Below, piece after piece: positions 43,733 through 55,276 of a stretch of 64,000 nt of DNA; positions within the stretch are counted from its first letter, which is position 1; each line of letters opens with the position of its first letter. The notes beneath the pieces are model-generated. The model was not told the DNA's origin and searched no databases. It was given only the letters and a program-made list of their open reading frames with translations. The position numbers and the translations under genes were made by a program. This DNA comes from Pyrenophora tritici-repentis (taxonomy: Eukaryota > Ascomycota > Dothideomycetes > Pleosporales > Pleosporaceae): NCBI RefSeq assembly GCF_003171515.1, contig NC_089391.1, positions 4,278,001-4,342,000 on the forward strand, read 5' to 3'.

Positions 43733-44264
43733 CGGACAGCTAAAGTAGTCTGCGAGTACCTGGGTAGGCTACCTCGCCACTGTAGCGCATTAACAGCGCA
43801 ATCGGAGATATAGCTTGACCCAAGTATTGGACATCGCAGATTGCCGTGTTAGGGTGAAGTCTCCCAACAAGGAAGGTACCGTCGGCACATTTAGCGTCTT
43901 GGCGAGGCGAGCAAGTAACGCACCCTCGCTCTAGCACACCTCCTCCGATAGCCCCTCATATTCCAGCCGCCCGGTGGCACCTGTATCACGATAATCGCCT
44001 GGAAAGGCTTGCGACCTTCCTGGATGGTATGGAGCGGGAAGATGGCCTCTCGGCGATGTAACCATAGACCGAGGCTGATCTCGTCGTAATTCATCAATGG
44101 ACCGAGCTCGGGGCGCGACAACTGGGCGTTCTTTTCGTCGCCCGGTAGTTGCGACGTATGGCTGTGCAACTGCCAAACTGGACGGTTGTCACACGCATCA
44201 AAAGCCTCCATGATGGAGGCGCGGACATCCTGCCTTCTGCCTCCACTGCACAAAGCGATCCACG
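43733..44264. other. divergent spacer, GNAT / UstYa-like
   Basis: 532 bases between divergent starts. An unassigned minus-strand frame (43891-44253) is open here but matches nothing I know, so I treat the region as promoters. Confidence 0.45.
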
Positions 44265-45237
44265 ATGGAAAGACCCCCAGCCTACCAGCCAGTGTGTCGT
44301 GACGAGGAAGAGCACGTTTTGGCCGGATCAGAGGACAAAGAGGGCGTCTCCTGGAACTCCAACAGTACTGAAATCATACCGACCAACACACGCAGCTTCG
44401 TCGCATATCTGTCGCTTTTGCTGCTCTCTCTCTCAGCCAACATTCTGCTGGTGATGGATAATGCAAAACTTCGCATTTCACATATACCCACAAAGAGTAA
44501 CTTCAGTAGGTAGCAGGCACTTGCTTGCCTGATACTCACTGACAAAGGTACACAGGTGGACTGGCTTTCGACACCGATGTGCCATATCACGCTATGACAG
44601 AGTACTGGCACCCCAACGCCACCGAAAGCGACATGGAGGCAGCATGGGATGCTATTGACACTAACGCAATGGCGGTTGCGCTAGATGATAGATTCGCAGC
44701 GCGTGCCGGTTTACCACCTTCAACTCGATTTCCGTGGGACACCGAGCGCAGTGTTTATTATGTAAAGGGTATCCATGATGTACATTGTCTGGTAGGCGAA
44801 AAGCATGCAATTTGCTTAGGAAGACGCTGACCCCACAATAGAAACTCATCCGCAAGGCTATTGCCTCAAAGCACAATGGCAGTGACCAGTCTTTCGATCT
44901 TCTGCACATTTACCATTGCCTAGATGGGCTTCGACAAGACATAATGTGTACTGCAGACGATACGCCCATGCCAGCTCCACTCGCTCACCAAGCTGGCGAA
45001 GGCCAAGTCCGACAATGTCGTGACTGGGATAAGCTGATCGCATGGGCTACGCGTCCTGACCAGCATGCCTGCTATGAGTTTGACGATTATCGCGATGCCA
45101 CAAACACCCTGGAGAATTTTGCCTTTTGTCCTCCAGAGTCCCCTTACCGTGATTTTCAGCAGGCTTACTTCGATTATCATGGACACAAGGATGCATACGA
45201 GGAGAATGGCGTTGAGAACGAATTTGTAGAGTTCTAA
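44265..45237 (+). CDS. UstYa-like (DUF3328) membrane-anchored protein
   Basis: Member of the UstYa/DUF3328 family. Characterised members act in fungal ribosomal-peptide (ustiloxin) and cyclochlorotine biosynthesis, as oxidases or halogenase-like enzymes; many others are uncharacterised. Three exons (44265-44505, 44556-44791, 44842-45237) give 290 residues. A cytosolic N-terminus is followed by one membrane helix (about 44-65, FVAYLSLLLLSLSANILLVM). The two family signatures are intact: HDVHCLKLIRKAI, whose intron lies exactly after HCL, and YHCLDGLRQDIMCTADDT. The HxxHC-type residues are thought to bind metal. No tyrosinase or repeat-core precursor gene lies next to it, so membership of a peptide pathway is unproven. 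Confidence 0.9.
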
Positions 45238-45889
45238 ACTTATGACTGGGAAACATGCAGGTACAAATGATCTGGAGGCTTTTTCGTCATTTGCTTCAAT
45301 CAAATTACAAGTACGTCTCTGTCGGCGTTGATCACGAAAACGAGAACCAGCCAGTCCTGTATATTTTCCGATGGTGCTACACCACATGGCCGCCGTCAGC
45401 ACTAGTTGCCGAACGCTATTGGACGGGCATATGTATGCTGGGCTATGCTCTGACTACGAGATATATCGAGCAAACGACCGACTTCGCTGAGTGGTCAATA
45501 CCATGACGGTATGCCATCAGCAACTCCACCCCGGCCGCATAGTCCCGATTTGCCATGATTAACAACACGGAAGACTCGGGGCGAGTGCAGTGCAACGATA
45601 CTTCCAAGCCAAGCGACAGATGTTGGCTGAGCGCCATTTGAAGCATGCGCATATGAAACGTCGGGAACTATGAGCACATACGAGAAGTAATAATCCCGAA
45701 GATGCCACGCTGAGGGACGTGACAGTTTACATATATATCGAGATGAGCAGCTTCGGCTTTGTATCGTTGTATTCACCGTGTTTTCACTCACTCCACGCAC
45801 TGTGAGCAAGGATACACATGTTGGAAATGTTTGATGCTGACCGCAAGCAGTTTTAATCCGTTCGTCAGAGGCAGTCCCAACTACGCACC
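45238..45889. other. intergenic, UstYa-like to secreted protein
   Basis: About 650 bases, presumably the 3' side of the UstYa-like gene and the promoter of the small secreted protein gene. No gene recognised. Confidence 0.45.
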
Positions 45890-46126
45890 ATGCACGCCAC
45901 CGCTCTATTTCCATTGTTTCTCCTCGCTACAGGCATTGCTGCAGCTCCTACAACTTTGCTCGCCCGGGCCGTACCCGACATCGCCGACGTAGCTCGGAAC
46001 CCAGCACCCATCAACGGCAAAGTCCACTGGGAGAATGACAAACCATATCTCGGGGATGTTAGCGATATGAAGCCGAAGGATCGCCAAGAGCTTGAAGACA
46101 TTGTACACCACCTCGGAGGCCGATAG
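45890..46126 (+). CDS. small secreted protein, 78 residues
   Basis: Intronless frame of 78 residues. The N-terminus MHATALFPLFLLATGIAAAP is a good signal peptide with a small-residue cleavage site near 18-19. The mature part of about 59 residues has no Cys, so no disulfide fold. It contains ARAVPDIADVARNPAPINGK, then a more polar WENDKPYLGD segment and an acidic helix (DRQELEDIVHHLGG). A lone dibasic-free sequence without repeated cores argues against a classic dikaritin peptide precursor. It could be an apoplastic effector or a wall-associated peptide. Its position just downstream of the UstYa-like gene is noted, without proof of a link. Confidence 0.65.
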   Translation: MHATALFPLFLLATGIAAAPTTLLARAVPDIADVARNPAPINGKVHWENDKPYLGDVSDMKPKDRQELEDIVHHLGGR

Positions 46127-47238
46127 TTTCCAGTGTCCCCTGCCCAGCGTAATCTCGTCGAAATCCTCTCGTTAAGCACAGTGTGGGCAGGGCTCGGCCC
46201 AATGTACGGCATGCATTCCCATTCTTTTACAGTTTCCTTGCTGACATAATCCCGACTCAAGAAGAGTTGCACATGACGCATCCCACAATCGCTACGTCCA
46301 TGGAAAGGCGGAGGGTTTAGTACCATTACTACAGCCAATTTCACCGTAAAGAATACGAACACTTCGCATCACATTCATGTCTTCTTCCGCGCGTCATTTC
46401 CAAGCTACACCCGCCTTTGCTGTGTTTCACCGGATGTTTTATGCATCTAACTGTGAGCAGTCATCATGTGATGGGTAGCGCCGCTACTGAAGCGGCCGCC
46501 CGACTGCAACCTCGCATATTGATTGAACATCGTCCAAGATGTGTGCTGGCATGTGTTTCACAACGTGGGTGCACAACCGCCTTTCAATTTTTCGGTAACA
46601 GCTGCGGTGACACAGTGCCGAGATTGACGTGCCACAAAGTCGTACCGAGATTAGTAGGCCTCAAAGTAGGCTAGCGAGCGATCGCGGGTCGAGAAGTCTG
46701 TCTCAGTCGATACGATTCTCCCGAGGGGCTTGAGATGTCCCTACTATTTGTCTATTCATGCACCTAGACCATCAACGCGCCGGAAGCCGTGGTACGAGAT
46801 TGGCTGCAAACGATTTTCCCATTGTTCGTCCACCCACAAGCCGTCATTCTTGCATAACACTTCAGAACGCTTGCGCAACGCGGTACAAGACCTCTCTAAG
46901 GGTCCAGGACTCGCACACGTACGATACGATCGCTTGCAAGTGTCCCGGTCTTTCAACCAAGGGAGGATAAACGTCGTTGTGCACAGCGTTGGTTGGTGCA
47001 CCTCAATTGTATCTCTCGCAACCTTACATTTCTTGCACGCCATGCCGCTCTTGATGTGTGGGGGCGTTTGTGAGGCTCGGTGATCATACATACTTGCCGT
47101 TTGATATCGTTTGCCACTACTGGTCAACCGGTGTCCTTCCGACTGCGCTGATCCTGATACCGAAAAGATATTGAGGGCTTTCTGACTATTGTTGGTCGCC
47201 CCGCTGATATTCTATTCTTGACCACGCAAGATGCGATA
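46127..47238. other. intergenic, no recognised gene
   Basis: About 1.1 kb. Frames are short and shadow-like. The right end must contain the promoter of the rhodopsin-like gene. Confidence 0.45.
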
Positions 47239-48736
47239 ATGGCGACTCCATTCATTTCTTCCCATCATCCCATACCACGTCAGCCAGGAAGCAACGCGGA
47301 TGTTGGCCCGTTCGTCGATGTCGTTACTTGGATTCTATTGATAACATCAGCGCTGGCGGTTTTGACTAGACTCATCACGAAGCGTGCGCTAAGAAGGAGT
47401 TTTGATGTTGATGATACATTTGTAGTGCTGGCCCTGGTGCGTTCAGTAAACATTAAGCCACTCTTTTCATGCTGTGCTGATGTTTTTGATACACAGATCA
47501 CAAGCATTGGCTCTGGCGCAGCTGTCAGTGTTCAGACGGCGAGTGGTCTCGGTCGAGACGTTTCGTTGCTGACCGAGAATCAGATGGTGGTGTATCAGAA
47601 AGTAAGCACTGTCGCGCACTTCAGCTGGAGTTAACTTGACTAATCAAATTGAAGGCTGATTATGCGAATAAAATGCTCTACATTACCACATTGGCGTTGG
47701 CAAAGCTTTCCATCATCTCGCTACTCATGATACTCACTGCCTCCAAATTTCACCGCAACCTCGGGCTTGGGTTAACTTGCTTCATTGCGCTCTGGGGCAT
47801 CATGTCCGGAATCGTATCAGCTTTCCAGTGCGGCAACACCGAACCATGGCGCTTCCATGGTGTGGGCGAGAGGTGCTTTCACATCGTATGTTATCATACT
47901 GATTCACCACATGGCTACTGACAAAGTATTCAGACTTCATTCTGGCAATGCATGGGTGTGCTTAACATCGTCACTGACCTTGCACTGATCTTGTTTCCAG
48001 TGCATGTCATCATGACGTTGCAGATGAGCATGAACAAGAAGGTCACCATACTCACCTTTTTTGGTGCACGGTCACTGTATGTTGTTTGATTAATGTCGTT
48101 AGTTCCAACAAGCTTACAAGTTGCAGAGACATCATAGCAACCGCAGTTCAAATGGTATATCTCTCCGGCTTCGACTCGCCCAATCCAACCAAAGATCTCT
48201 GGAAGTGGACACTTATCACGCAAATCACCGAATGCATCACCATACTCACGTCGTGCGTCCCCTACCTCCGCCCGCTTCTTGAGTCTGTTCCTTCAGGTCT
48301 ATACGGAACCGACGAACTCAGACGCCGAGGCACATCTTCGGAGCACGGCTACTCACGTAGCAAGAGCGGCTCCTATCAGCTTTCGAGCAGCACTTCCAGA
48401 GGTGTCGGCACAAGGAATAGTAGGAAGGGCCTTGCCGAAGGCGGCGGAATGAAACGCTTCCTCCCTATGCTCTCGCAGGAAAAGACAACACACGCGAATT
48501 CGGCATCGGGCATACCCGGAGGTCCAAGACGCCTTGATGGCGCGATGGACGTAGAGATAACGGCTGTGCACCACAAGAATGGAGACGAGAAGCGATGGGA
48601 TGACAAGCGATGGGAGACTGCAAGTACAGGCAGTCATTCTAAAATCCTTAAGACTACGGTTGTGAGCGCAGAATGGGAAGAGGCGGAGGTTAAGAGTCCT
48701 GAGGGATCATATGATGAGATTGAGGTGATGCGTTGA
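47239..48736 (+). CDS. fungal rhodopsin-like seven-helix membrane protein
   Basis: Integral membrane protein of the fungal rhodopsin-like domain group (related to the transmembrane part of Pth11-type proteins, without a CFEM domain). Five exons (47239-47436, 47497-47601, 47655-47885, 47934-48076, 48127-48736) join in frame to 428 residues. Helices are visible at VDVVTWILLITSALAVLTRL, at LYITTLALAKLSIISLLMIL, GLTCFIALWGIMSGIVSAF, NIVTDLALILFPVHVIMTL, DIIATAVQMVYLS and LITQITECITILTSCVPYL. The family marks FDVDD, the CG-N near WRF and the FWQCMGVLNIVTDLALILFP segment are present. A charged cytosolic tail of about 145 residues follows. The start is the ATG at 47239; ligand and function unknown. 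Confidence 0.88.
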
Positions 48737-50535
48737 GGTCGCTGAGAATGCTAGGTTTGCTTGGATTGGAATGCCTTGTGGAACTATCAATGCATTATGA
48801 TGATATATTCTCTGTTATCCTCCAACGTACCCGCCGTCTGACCTGGCAGCCACGGCCACGTATCGATGCCTGCAAATCCATGATAAGGCAGTCAATGTGG
48901 CTCCTCAATGCGGAATAGACCGCGTGGTTCACGTGTATCAGCGGTCCAGTCACCACAGTAGCGGCGGGCTTCCACGACACCATAGTGGCTCACACGTACC
49001 TCTCCATCTCGATAATGCATGCATCTTTCTTGTCTCAAGGTAACATCGCCATCCCACTTTCGCAATCGCTTTGCCATACGGCCGCAACCTGTGCATTTCA
49101 CGCCACTTATAGGCCGCGGGCAAGAAAAGGGCATTTGAGCCCATCATCGAGCAAGATTTCACCCAATGCACATTCACGACACATAGTTAGAGTCGCGCTT
49201 GCTCCATTCAACAAGACGCCGTGTGCCGGATTGGGCTCTGGTACCGTACTATGTCTGGAAGAACCGGTTCCACGCGTGCTGCGAGGGGTCGCGATGGGCC
49301 AACGCCAGAGGCGGCACTTGTTGTGGAGAGACAAGAAGCCTGCAACACGCGAGGAATACACCTGCGCAGGTTCCTGGTTGCGGTGTAATGACGAAGAGTC
49401 ACGCTGAAACGTGCAGGTTTTTGGGCCGTGAATGGAACGACCTCGGCAACCTGCTTCTCGTCCATACAGGCAATACATATGCAGATTTCGCTAATGCGCG
49501 AACTTCGTGTCGAGCCACGGATATAGACAATGCGGATGCGTTTGATAGCCGTTGAAAATCCACAAGCATGGATTGGGCAAGTGGGACGAGTCCCCACGTG
49601 GGCTGTGACGAAACTAGCGTACCACATACTTCTGGCCCACATCTCCCTTCATTCTTCTCCCAACCACCGCTCAACCCAGCGGCGTTTTCTACACTCGTAT
49701 CCACACTTGTACCACGACTAATTTGCGGGAGGGCCTCTGCTTTCGATTGTACCGGTATGACAGCCGTTGTTGTTGCCACTTTACTCCACGCCAATACCAG
49801 GTGAGATGCTGTTGCACGTTGAGTGACACGCGCAGACATGATCTGACGATGTCCCTTCCTCTGATCTCAACGGTCCCTGGACGGTTTCACTGGGCCTTTG
49901 GCCTGGTACGGACATGGCGGACGCCCTCCTGCTAGATGTATGCGCAGCCCAAACGCCCAAGCGGGCCTGTGTTTGCATTTTCCACGTATAGTGCATGCTG
50001 GTCGACCGACACACGATGACGATCGGAGAATATGTCACTTTGCCTCTGCCACCTGGAAGACATGCGAGCAAGGGATCCGTAACTATGCATGCCACCGCTT
50101 TTTGCAGCTTCGGCAGCCCAATGGTGCAACGAGCGCACCAATCAACAGCTCAAATTGGGGGACCTCTCCCTGACACCACCACTGCAGTGTGATATGCAGA
50201 GATGCCGCCGTCACTGCAGAGAGCCTACAACTGCCTTTACGGTGCATAACGTTCGGCTTAGCGTATGTCTTTCCTACGCTTGATTACATTGCCGAGCAGC
50301 CGCCTCCTGGCCTTCTCTCCGTCTTTGCCGACGCACATGGCTTACGTTACCTTTGGAGGGAGTATATATCGAGATTGACTTGCATTGCATGTGTCGTGTA
50401 TCACCGTCCCCTTTCCTGGTATCAATCTTTCTATCCCAATCTGCTCGCTTGCTGCTCGGCACGCGTTACTACCAATTGACCTTCTATACGTATCGTTGTT
50501 CATCATTCACCAAGTTGGATCATTTGATCAGAGCC
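48737..50535. other. intergenic, no recognised gene
   Basis: About 1.8 kb. Several frames of 100-146 codons occur on both strands but show random-like composition and no motif. No repeat or RNA gene recognised. The right end is the permease promoter. Confidence 0.45.
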
Positions 50536-52486
50536 ATGGAAAAACGAATCAACCTACAGACTTTCGACGATGATAGCCTCCGGGTCAGGGGCAAGAACTC
50601 CGTATCCGACTCAAAAGGCCAGGGGTTTGATCGCGACAGGTATGAGCTTGCGAGAGTGGGAAAGGAGCAGGTCCTGAAGGTGTGTTATGCTTTTGAAGAG
50701 GTATCTACACGTCTAATCAAATTAGCGCCGCTTTGGACTGGTATCCATGACTGGTCTTTCCTGTGGGTTAATGTGCACTTGGGAAACTCTGCTTGTGTAA
50801 GTGTACATGCTTGATGCAAAGTAACTTGCTGACGTCACGGTAGCATTTTCTCCATAGGCTTCACCAAGTATGTCTTCGTCCACCGCGTCCACCAGCATTG
50901 TTGACCATAACACAGCGGCGGACCTGCTGGCTTGATTTACGGCTTCATACTCATATGGCTCGGAAACTTTTCTGTCTTTGTTTGCATTGGAGAGCTTGCA
51001 AGTGCCGTTCCAACAGCCGGAGGCCAATACCATTGGGTTTCTCTGCTTGCGCCGCGATCGAACAAGAAGTTCTTCAGCTACCTAACTGGTAAATGAAGCA
51101 CCGCATGTATTGTCAATTACTAACGTTCTCAGGCTGGCTTACCGTGATTGGCTGGATTGCCGCACTCACTTCCGTATGCTACTTCGTCTCCGACCTGATC
51201 CTGCAGCTTGTCAGTCTGAACTCAGGTAGCTATCATAGAGAAGGGTGGCATGGCACACTTCTCTTATGGGCAATATTGCTCCTGTGTGTCTGCATCAACG
51301 TTTTCATTAGCGGAGCACTACCTACCATCGAAGTCGTCGTCTTGATCGTGCATATTCTTGGCTTCTTCGGTATTCTTGTTCCTCTGGTTTACCTGTCGCC
51401 CACGCACAATTCGGCCAAGGAGATCTTCCTGACCTTTCACAATGAAGGAGCGTGGAGCACTCAGACACTTGCCTTCTTCGTAGGTCTACAAGGCAACGCG
51501 CTGGCATTTGTTGGGACGGATTCGGTTGTACACGTAAGTCCCAACATGTATACATTTCCAGGTACTCAGCTAATAGGAACAAAGATGTCGGAAGAAGTCA
51601 AGAACGCAAGCACAGACGTCCCACGATCAATGCTACTCAGTCTCGTCATCAACGGCACTCTGGCACTAGGCATGCTTCTCGCGGTTCTCTTCAGCGCGCA
51701 CGACATCCCACAACTGCTCAGCGATGTCGATGCACCAACTGCCCCTTTCCTCCGCATCTTCAGCCACGCCGTTGGATCCGAATTGGGCGCCACCATCATG
51801 GTATCAATCATTGTCCTCCTAGAATTCTGCAGTGCAATGGGCTGTTTGGCCGCCGCGTCTCGCATGACATGGTCTTTTGCCCGCGACCGCGGCCTCCCTT
51901 TCTCCCGGGCCCTCAGCATCGTATGTCACTCTCTCCTTCCACCATCCCCCAACCCTATTTGCTAACCCAAATTTCCCAGATCGACAAACGAAGCACCATC
52001 CCCGTCATTGCTATCCTCGTCGTAACCGTATTCGCCGCCCTTCTCGCCCTCATCAACATCGGCAACAGCGCCGCTTTCAACGGCACAATCTCCCTCGTCC
52101 TTGAAGGCTTCTACCTATCCTACCTGCTTGCTATTGGCCTGCTCCTCTGGCGCCGTCTCCGCGGCGACCTCGATAACCCCGACTCTTCCCTCACCATTTT
52201 CAACGGCGCAGACGTCGACGAGGCTTACGACCGCAGCTTGACGTGGGGGCCCTGGCGCCTTAAGGGCGCGCTGGGTGTAGCGAATAATGTTGTTGCCATT
52301 TGCTATCTCATGCTTATCATCTTCTTCAGCTTTTGGCCCAGCCAGGTCAGCCCCGATTTGGTACATATGAACTGGGCGGGGGTTGTGACAGGGAGTGTGG
52401 CGTTGTTTAGTGTCGTTTACTATCTGATTTTTGCGAAGAAGTCGTATGCAGGACCTATCGTCGAGGTGGATCCGCATGTTCTGTGA
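50536..52486 (+). CDS. amino acid/choline-type APC permease
   Basis: Amino acid-polyamine-organocation transporter of the fungal GABA/choline permease group, expected in the plasma membrane. Seven exons (50536-50679, 50726-50796, 50844-50867, 50916-51088, 51133-51533, 51585-51920, 51980-52486) join in frame to 551 residues. The early helices need all small exons: RRFGLVSMTGLSCGLMCTWE, then LLVIFSIGFTNGGPAGLIYG across a 24-base exon, then GELASAVPTAGGQYHWVSLL, the APC consensus stretch. Later: MSEEVKNASTDVPRSML and MTWSFARDRGLPFS. Twelve helices are expected. The 51-base intron 5 has no stop in frame, so failure to splice would add 17 residues. Exact substrate cannot be read from sequence. Confidence 0.93.
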
Positions 52487-53196
52487 GAACGTTGGTGGGG
52501 AAAAGTATGTGGGGTTTCTGGTGTTTTGAAGTTGGGAACTTGTGATCTCGACTGGAAAAATGGAAAATTTCGCAAATGCAGAAGTTATTTGGGTAGTCAC
52601 GGCGCGGTTTACTTTGCCCGATGAAAAAAACTGCGCGGAGGTTGCTGTTTTGTGTATTGTATCTTAGTGCGTACGGGGTGGCACCTTTTTCCTTTGGCGA
52701 ATCAATGTCTTGGTGTAGATTATGCATATTTCTGCTTTGTAGGAATTGGAAGTATTATATGAGAGCACTCATCACTCATGATATATTCTCTCTCCGGCTG
52801 GATTTTCAGCATTGCGTTACGAAGTGTACCCTATTTGGGACTATAGTTTAGGTGGTATAGAATTTATCGCCGTTTTAATGTGGTGGTCTGGGAGCGTCAT
52901 CACAGGCTCGCGTTCTTCTGAGGGGATTATAGAAACAGAAAGGTTACATGTGTGTAAAGTATGGGTCTTGTGTGATTGCGAGGGATGCATCATAGGCTGC
53001 CTATCTGGGGAATAAAAGCACATTCATGTCAAGCCAAGCCCTGCGATTACCCGGGGTAAAACCGTGATGTGAAGAGCGGGGTCAGTGAAGAAGTTTCTCC
53101 AAAAGAAAGTTTGCATGTTGTCGGTAGGTCTGGCTATGTGCTATATTCAGAAGCTACATACAGACATTTGAATTCCTTATCATTCTCAGCGTCAAT
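52487..53196. other. convergent spacer
   Basis: About 700 AT-richer bases between the permease and the F-box-like gene. No gene recognised. Confidence 0.45.
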
Positions 53197-54107
53197 TCAA
53201 ATAATTGGAATGTTTCGCCAGCGATTGTATTCATAGTCAGGTCTATTTTCGATAAGATAGTCTCTATGACAGGCCATGATGACAGTATTTTTATACTAAA
53301 GGTCAGCGTTACCATGGAAGGTTGCCATTGAATGATAAAGGAAGAGATGAATGAAATGAGTTCGCATACCTGGTTGAGTTTCTCTATGACTCCAATCTTC
53401 CATGTTTCCGGATCGTGGTGTCTAACCAAGTCTGTAATGTCAAATCCGACAGCGTGTGGGTATTTTGTCTCATGCCATTTCCTGCCGCTGCAATAGCTAA
53501 AGCGGATAGTTACAATCGCTCCTTCGCTTTCGAAATCGTGCAGCAGATCCCTATACGGTTCGAAGACGAAGGCATGCCAGACGTTGAGTCGAATACTTGT
53601 TTGTGTGACGTCAATGTCAAGACGGAAGCCTTGCTTTCGTTTGATCTTGTATAACATCTCTAGCAGACGTAAAACTCTAGCTTGTTTCGGAACGTCGGGA
53701 GATTGTCTATAATCTGCAAAATCTGCCATGCCCCCGCTTAACGAAAGTTTTCGTAATACTGCCGCGGTATCAACATTTAGGTTGAATACGTCCATGAGGA
53801 TAATGCGATAGAGATCTACCCCCATATGTGTTTTGAAATGCCAGTCCTTGTACCAAGCCTCGACGACCTCCCGTGCTGTATCGACGTCCACGAATTCTCG
53901 TCGTATAACAGGTGGGAAGCATGACCATTTTTTGTGGGCATTCGGCTTGGATCTATGCAACTCCGGACAATTTTTAAACCGATCAGAAGCGTTCCCCCAT
54001 GCTGTTTGCATAGGCTAGAGCGATTCACCGGTATAATCTTTTTGGCCTATACGTACGTAATCCGTCCAAATCATATTTCGGATCTCGCGGGGAAGACGTT
54101 CGTTCAT
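53197..54107 (-). CDS. F-box/2EXR-like hypothetical protein
   Basis: Three exons (54057-54107, 53370-54014, 53197-53295) join in frame through introns of 42 and 74 bases and give 264 residues. The short first exon encodes MNERLPREIRNMIWTDY, matching the LPxEIRNxIW helix of F-box/2EXR-like proteins, which supports this model over the longer unspliced frame that begins at 54011. The middle contains FVDVDTAREVVEAWYKDWHF and a helix-rich stretch; the last exon ends YEYNRWRNIPII. Reading through the last intron would instead give a hydrophobic tail, which looks less natural. More exons could exist upstream. Function unknown. Confidence 0.6.
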
Positions 54108-55276
54108 CCTTTTCGTGAACTGACGATGCCAAGCTTGCGAGTAGGACAAAATATCTTGTTTGCTTTACGTGATTGTAAGCTTTATCGGCCGTCTGTAGGC
54201 AAGGTTCGGTACGCACCAGTGCGGTAGTTGTCGCGTATACAATAGTGATTGCCGCTCCTGCTTCAACGCAGCAATCCAATCATCTAGCTGCTTGACTCTG
54301 CATAACGTTAACGGTAATCTCATCTTCAGTATAGCAATACTACCCACCTCGTATCTAATTCAGCATTGTACCATTGCGCACTAGGAAAGTTAGAAAGATT
54401 GACTAAGATAAGAATTGTGTACGCACTAGCGAATGAAATTGTATCTGGGATCCCAGTCCGGCCTTGAATGCGGTACTGGTTCCATTATTTCCAATAACTA
54501 ATCTTTGTAGGTTGATGAGTGTTGGAAAATTCGTGGGACGGAATGGCCAACAAACGACCTTTTGTAGTAAGGACGCTTTGCTGTGAATAGTAAGTGGGCC
54601 CCGACACGTGACTTTGAATGTGAACTGGCATGACTCGGAAGTTCGCCACCTTTCACGAACCTTGGATGCAGGATGCATAACAAACACAGGCCCAAGTGTA
54701 GGAAGATAGCCGATTCGGGAGCCGAAAGCATTGGAGAAACATAGGCATTGTACAAAAAGCAGACACAGGTAAAGGAGTCTAGCATCTAGTGTATGATTCT
54801 ACTGGAATGTCAATGTTTAATTGGAGTGAAAAAGTTGACCACTGCCGTTGAGGGCAGCAGTCGGGTATCTTAAAAAGCTCATTCCGTCATCTTAAGTCCT
54901 ACACTAATGCCATCGAACTTTTGAGGTTGTTGCACTACATGGACTTTTGCGACGGTCGTCGGGTTGAATAGACGCCTCCCAGATGCTCCGACACATGCGC
55001 TGTGCAATGTGTCACGCGCTTGTTGTTGAGATAGAGATAAAGTAAAATAGAGATAGACCACGAAACTCCGAGAAACTTCGAAATTACCACCAGATAGATC
55101 AAGGCCCGAAACTTGCGGGATACTGTTGAAAGTGGAAAGCCGCTTCCTCTGGTGTTGTACACCATACCATTAGTGGAGACATCTGAAGAAATGTCCGAAA
55201 ATCAAAACGCCGAAAATGAAACAGTCTTGCCGTGTTGAAAGCAGTAAGATTGCACATCGTCTAACACCAGATAGGT
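54108..55276. other. intergenic, possible unresolved gene
   Basis: About 1.17 kb. A minus-strand frame at 54403-54687 contains a leucine-rich-looking piece (FPTLINLQRLVIGNN), which might be an extra exon of the F-box-like gene or a relic. I could not build a consistent splice model. Confidence 0.4.

Noticed and set aside
43891..44253. 120-codon minus-strand frame between GNAT and UstYa-like genes
   Set aside because: It starts 12 bases from the UstYa-like start and matches no family; kept only as promoter sequence.
53154..54011. Unspliced 285-residue version of the F-box-like protein
   Set aside because: It lacks the LPREIRNMIW exon and ends in a hydrophobic tail coded by an intron; the three-exon model joins exactly in frame.
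54403..54785. Minus-strand frames with a leucine-rich-looking piece
   Set aside because: No consistent splice model could be made and no start or full domain is visible.
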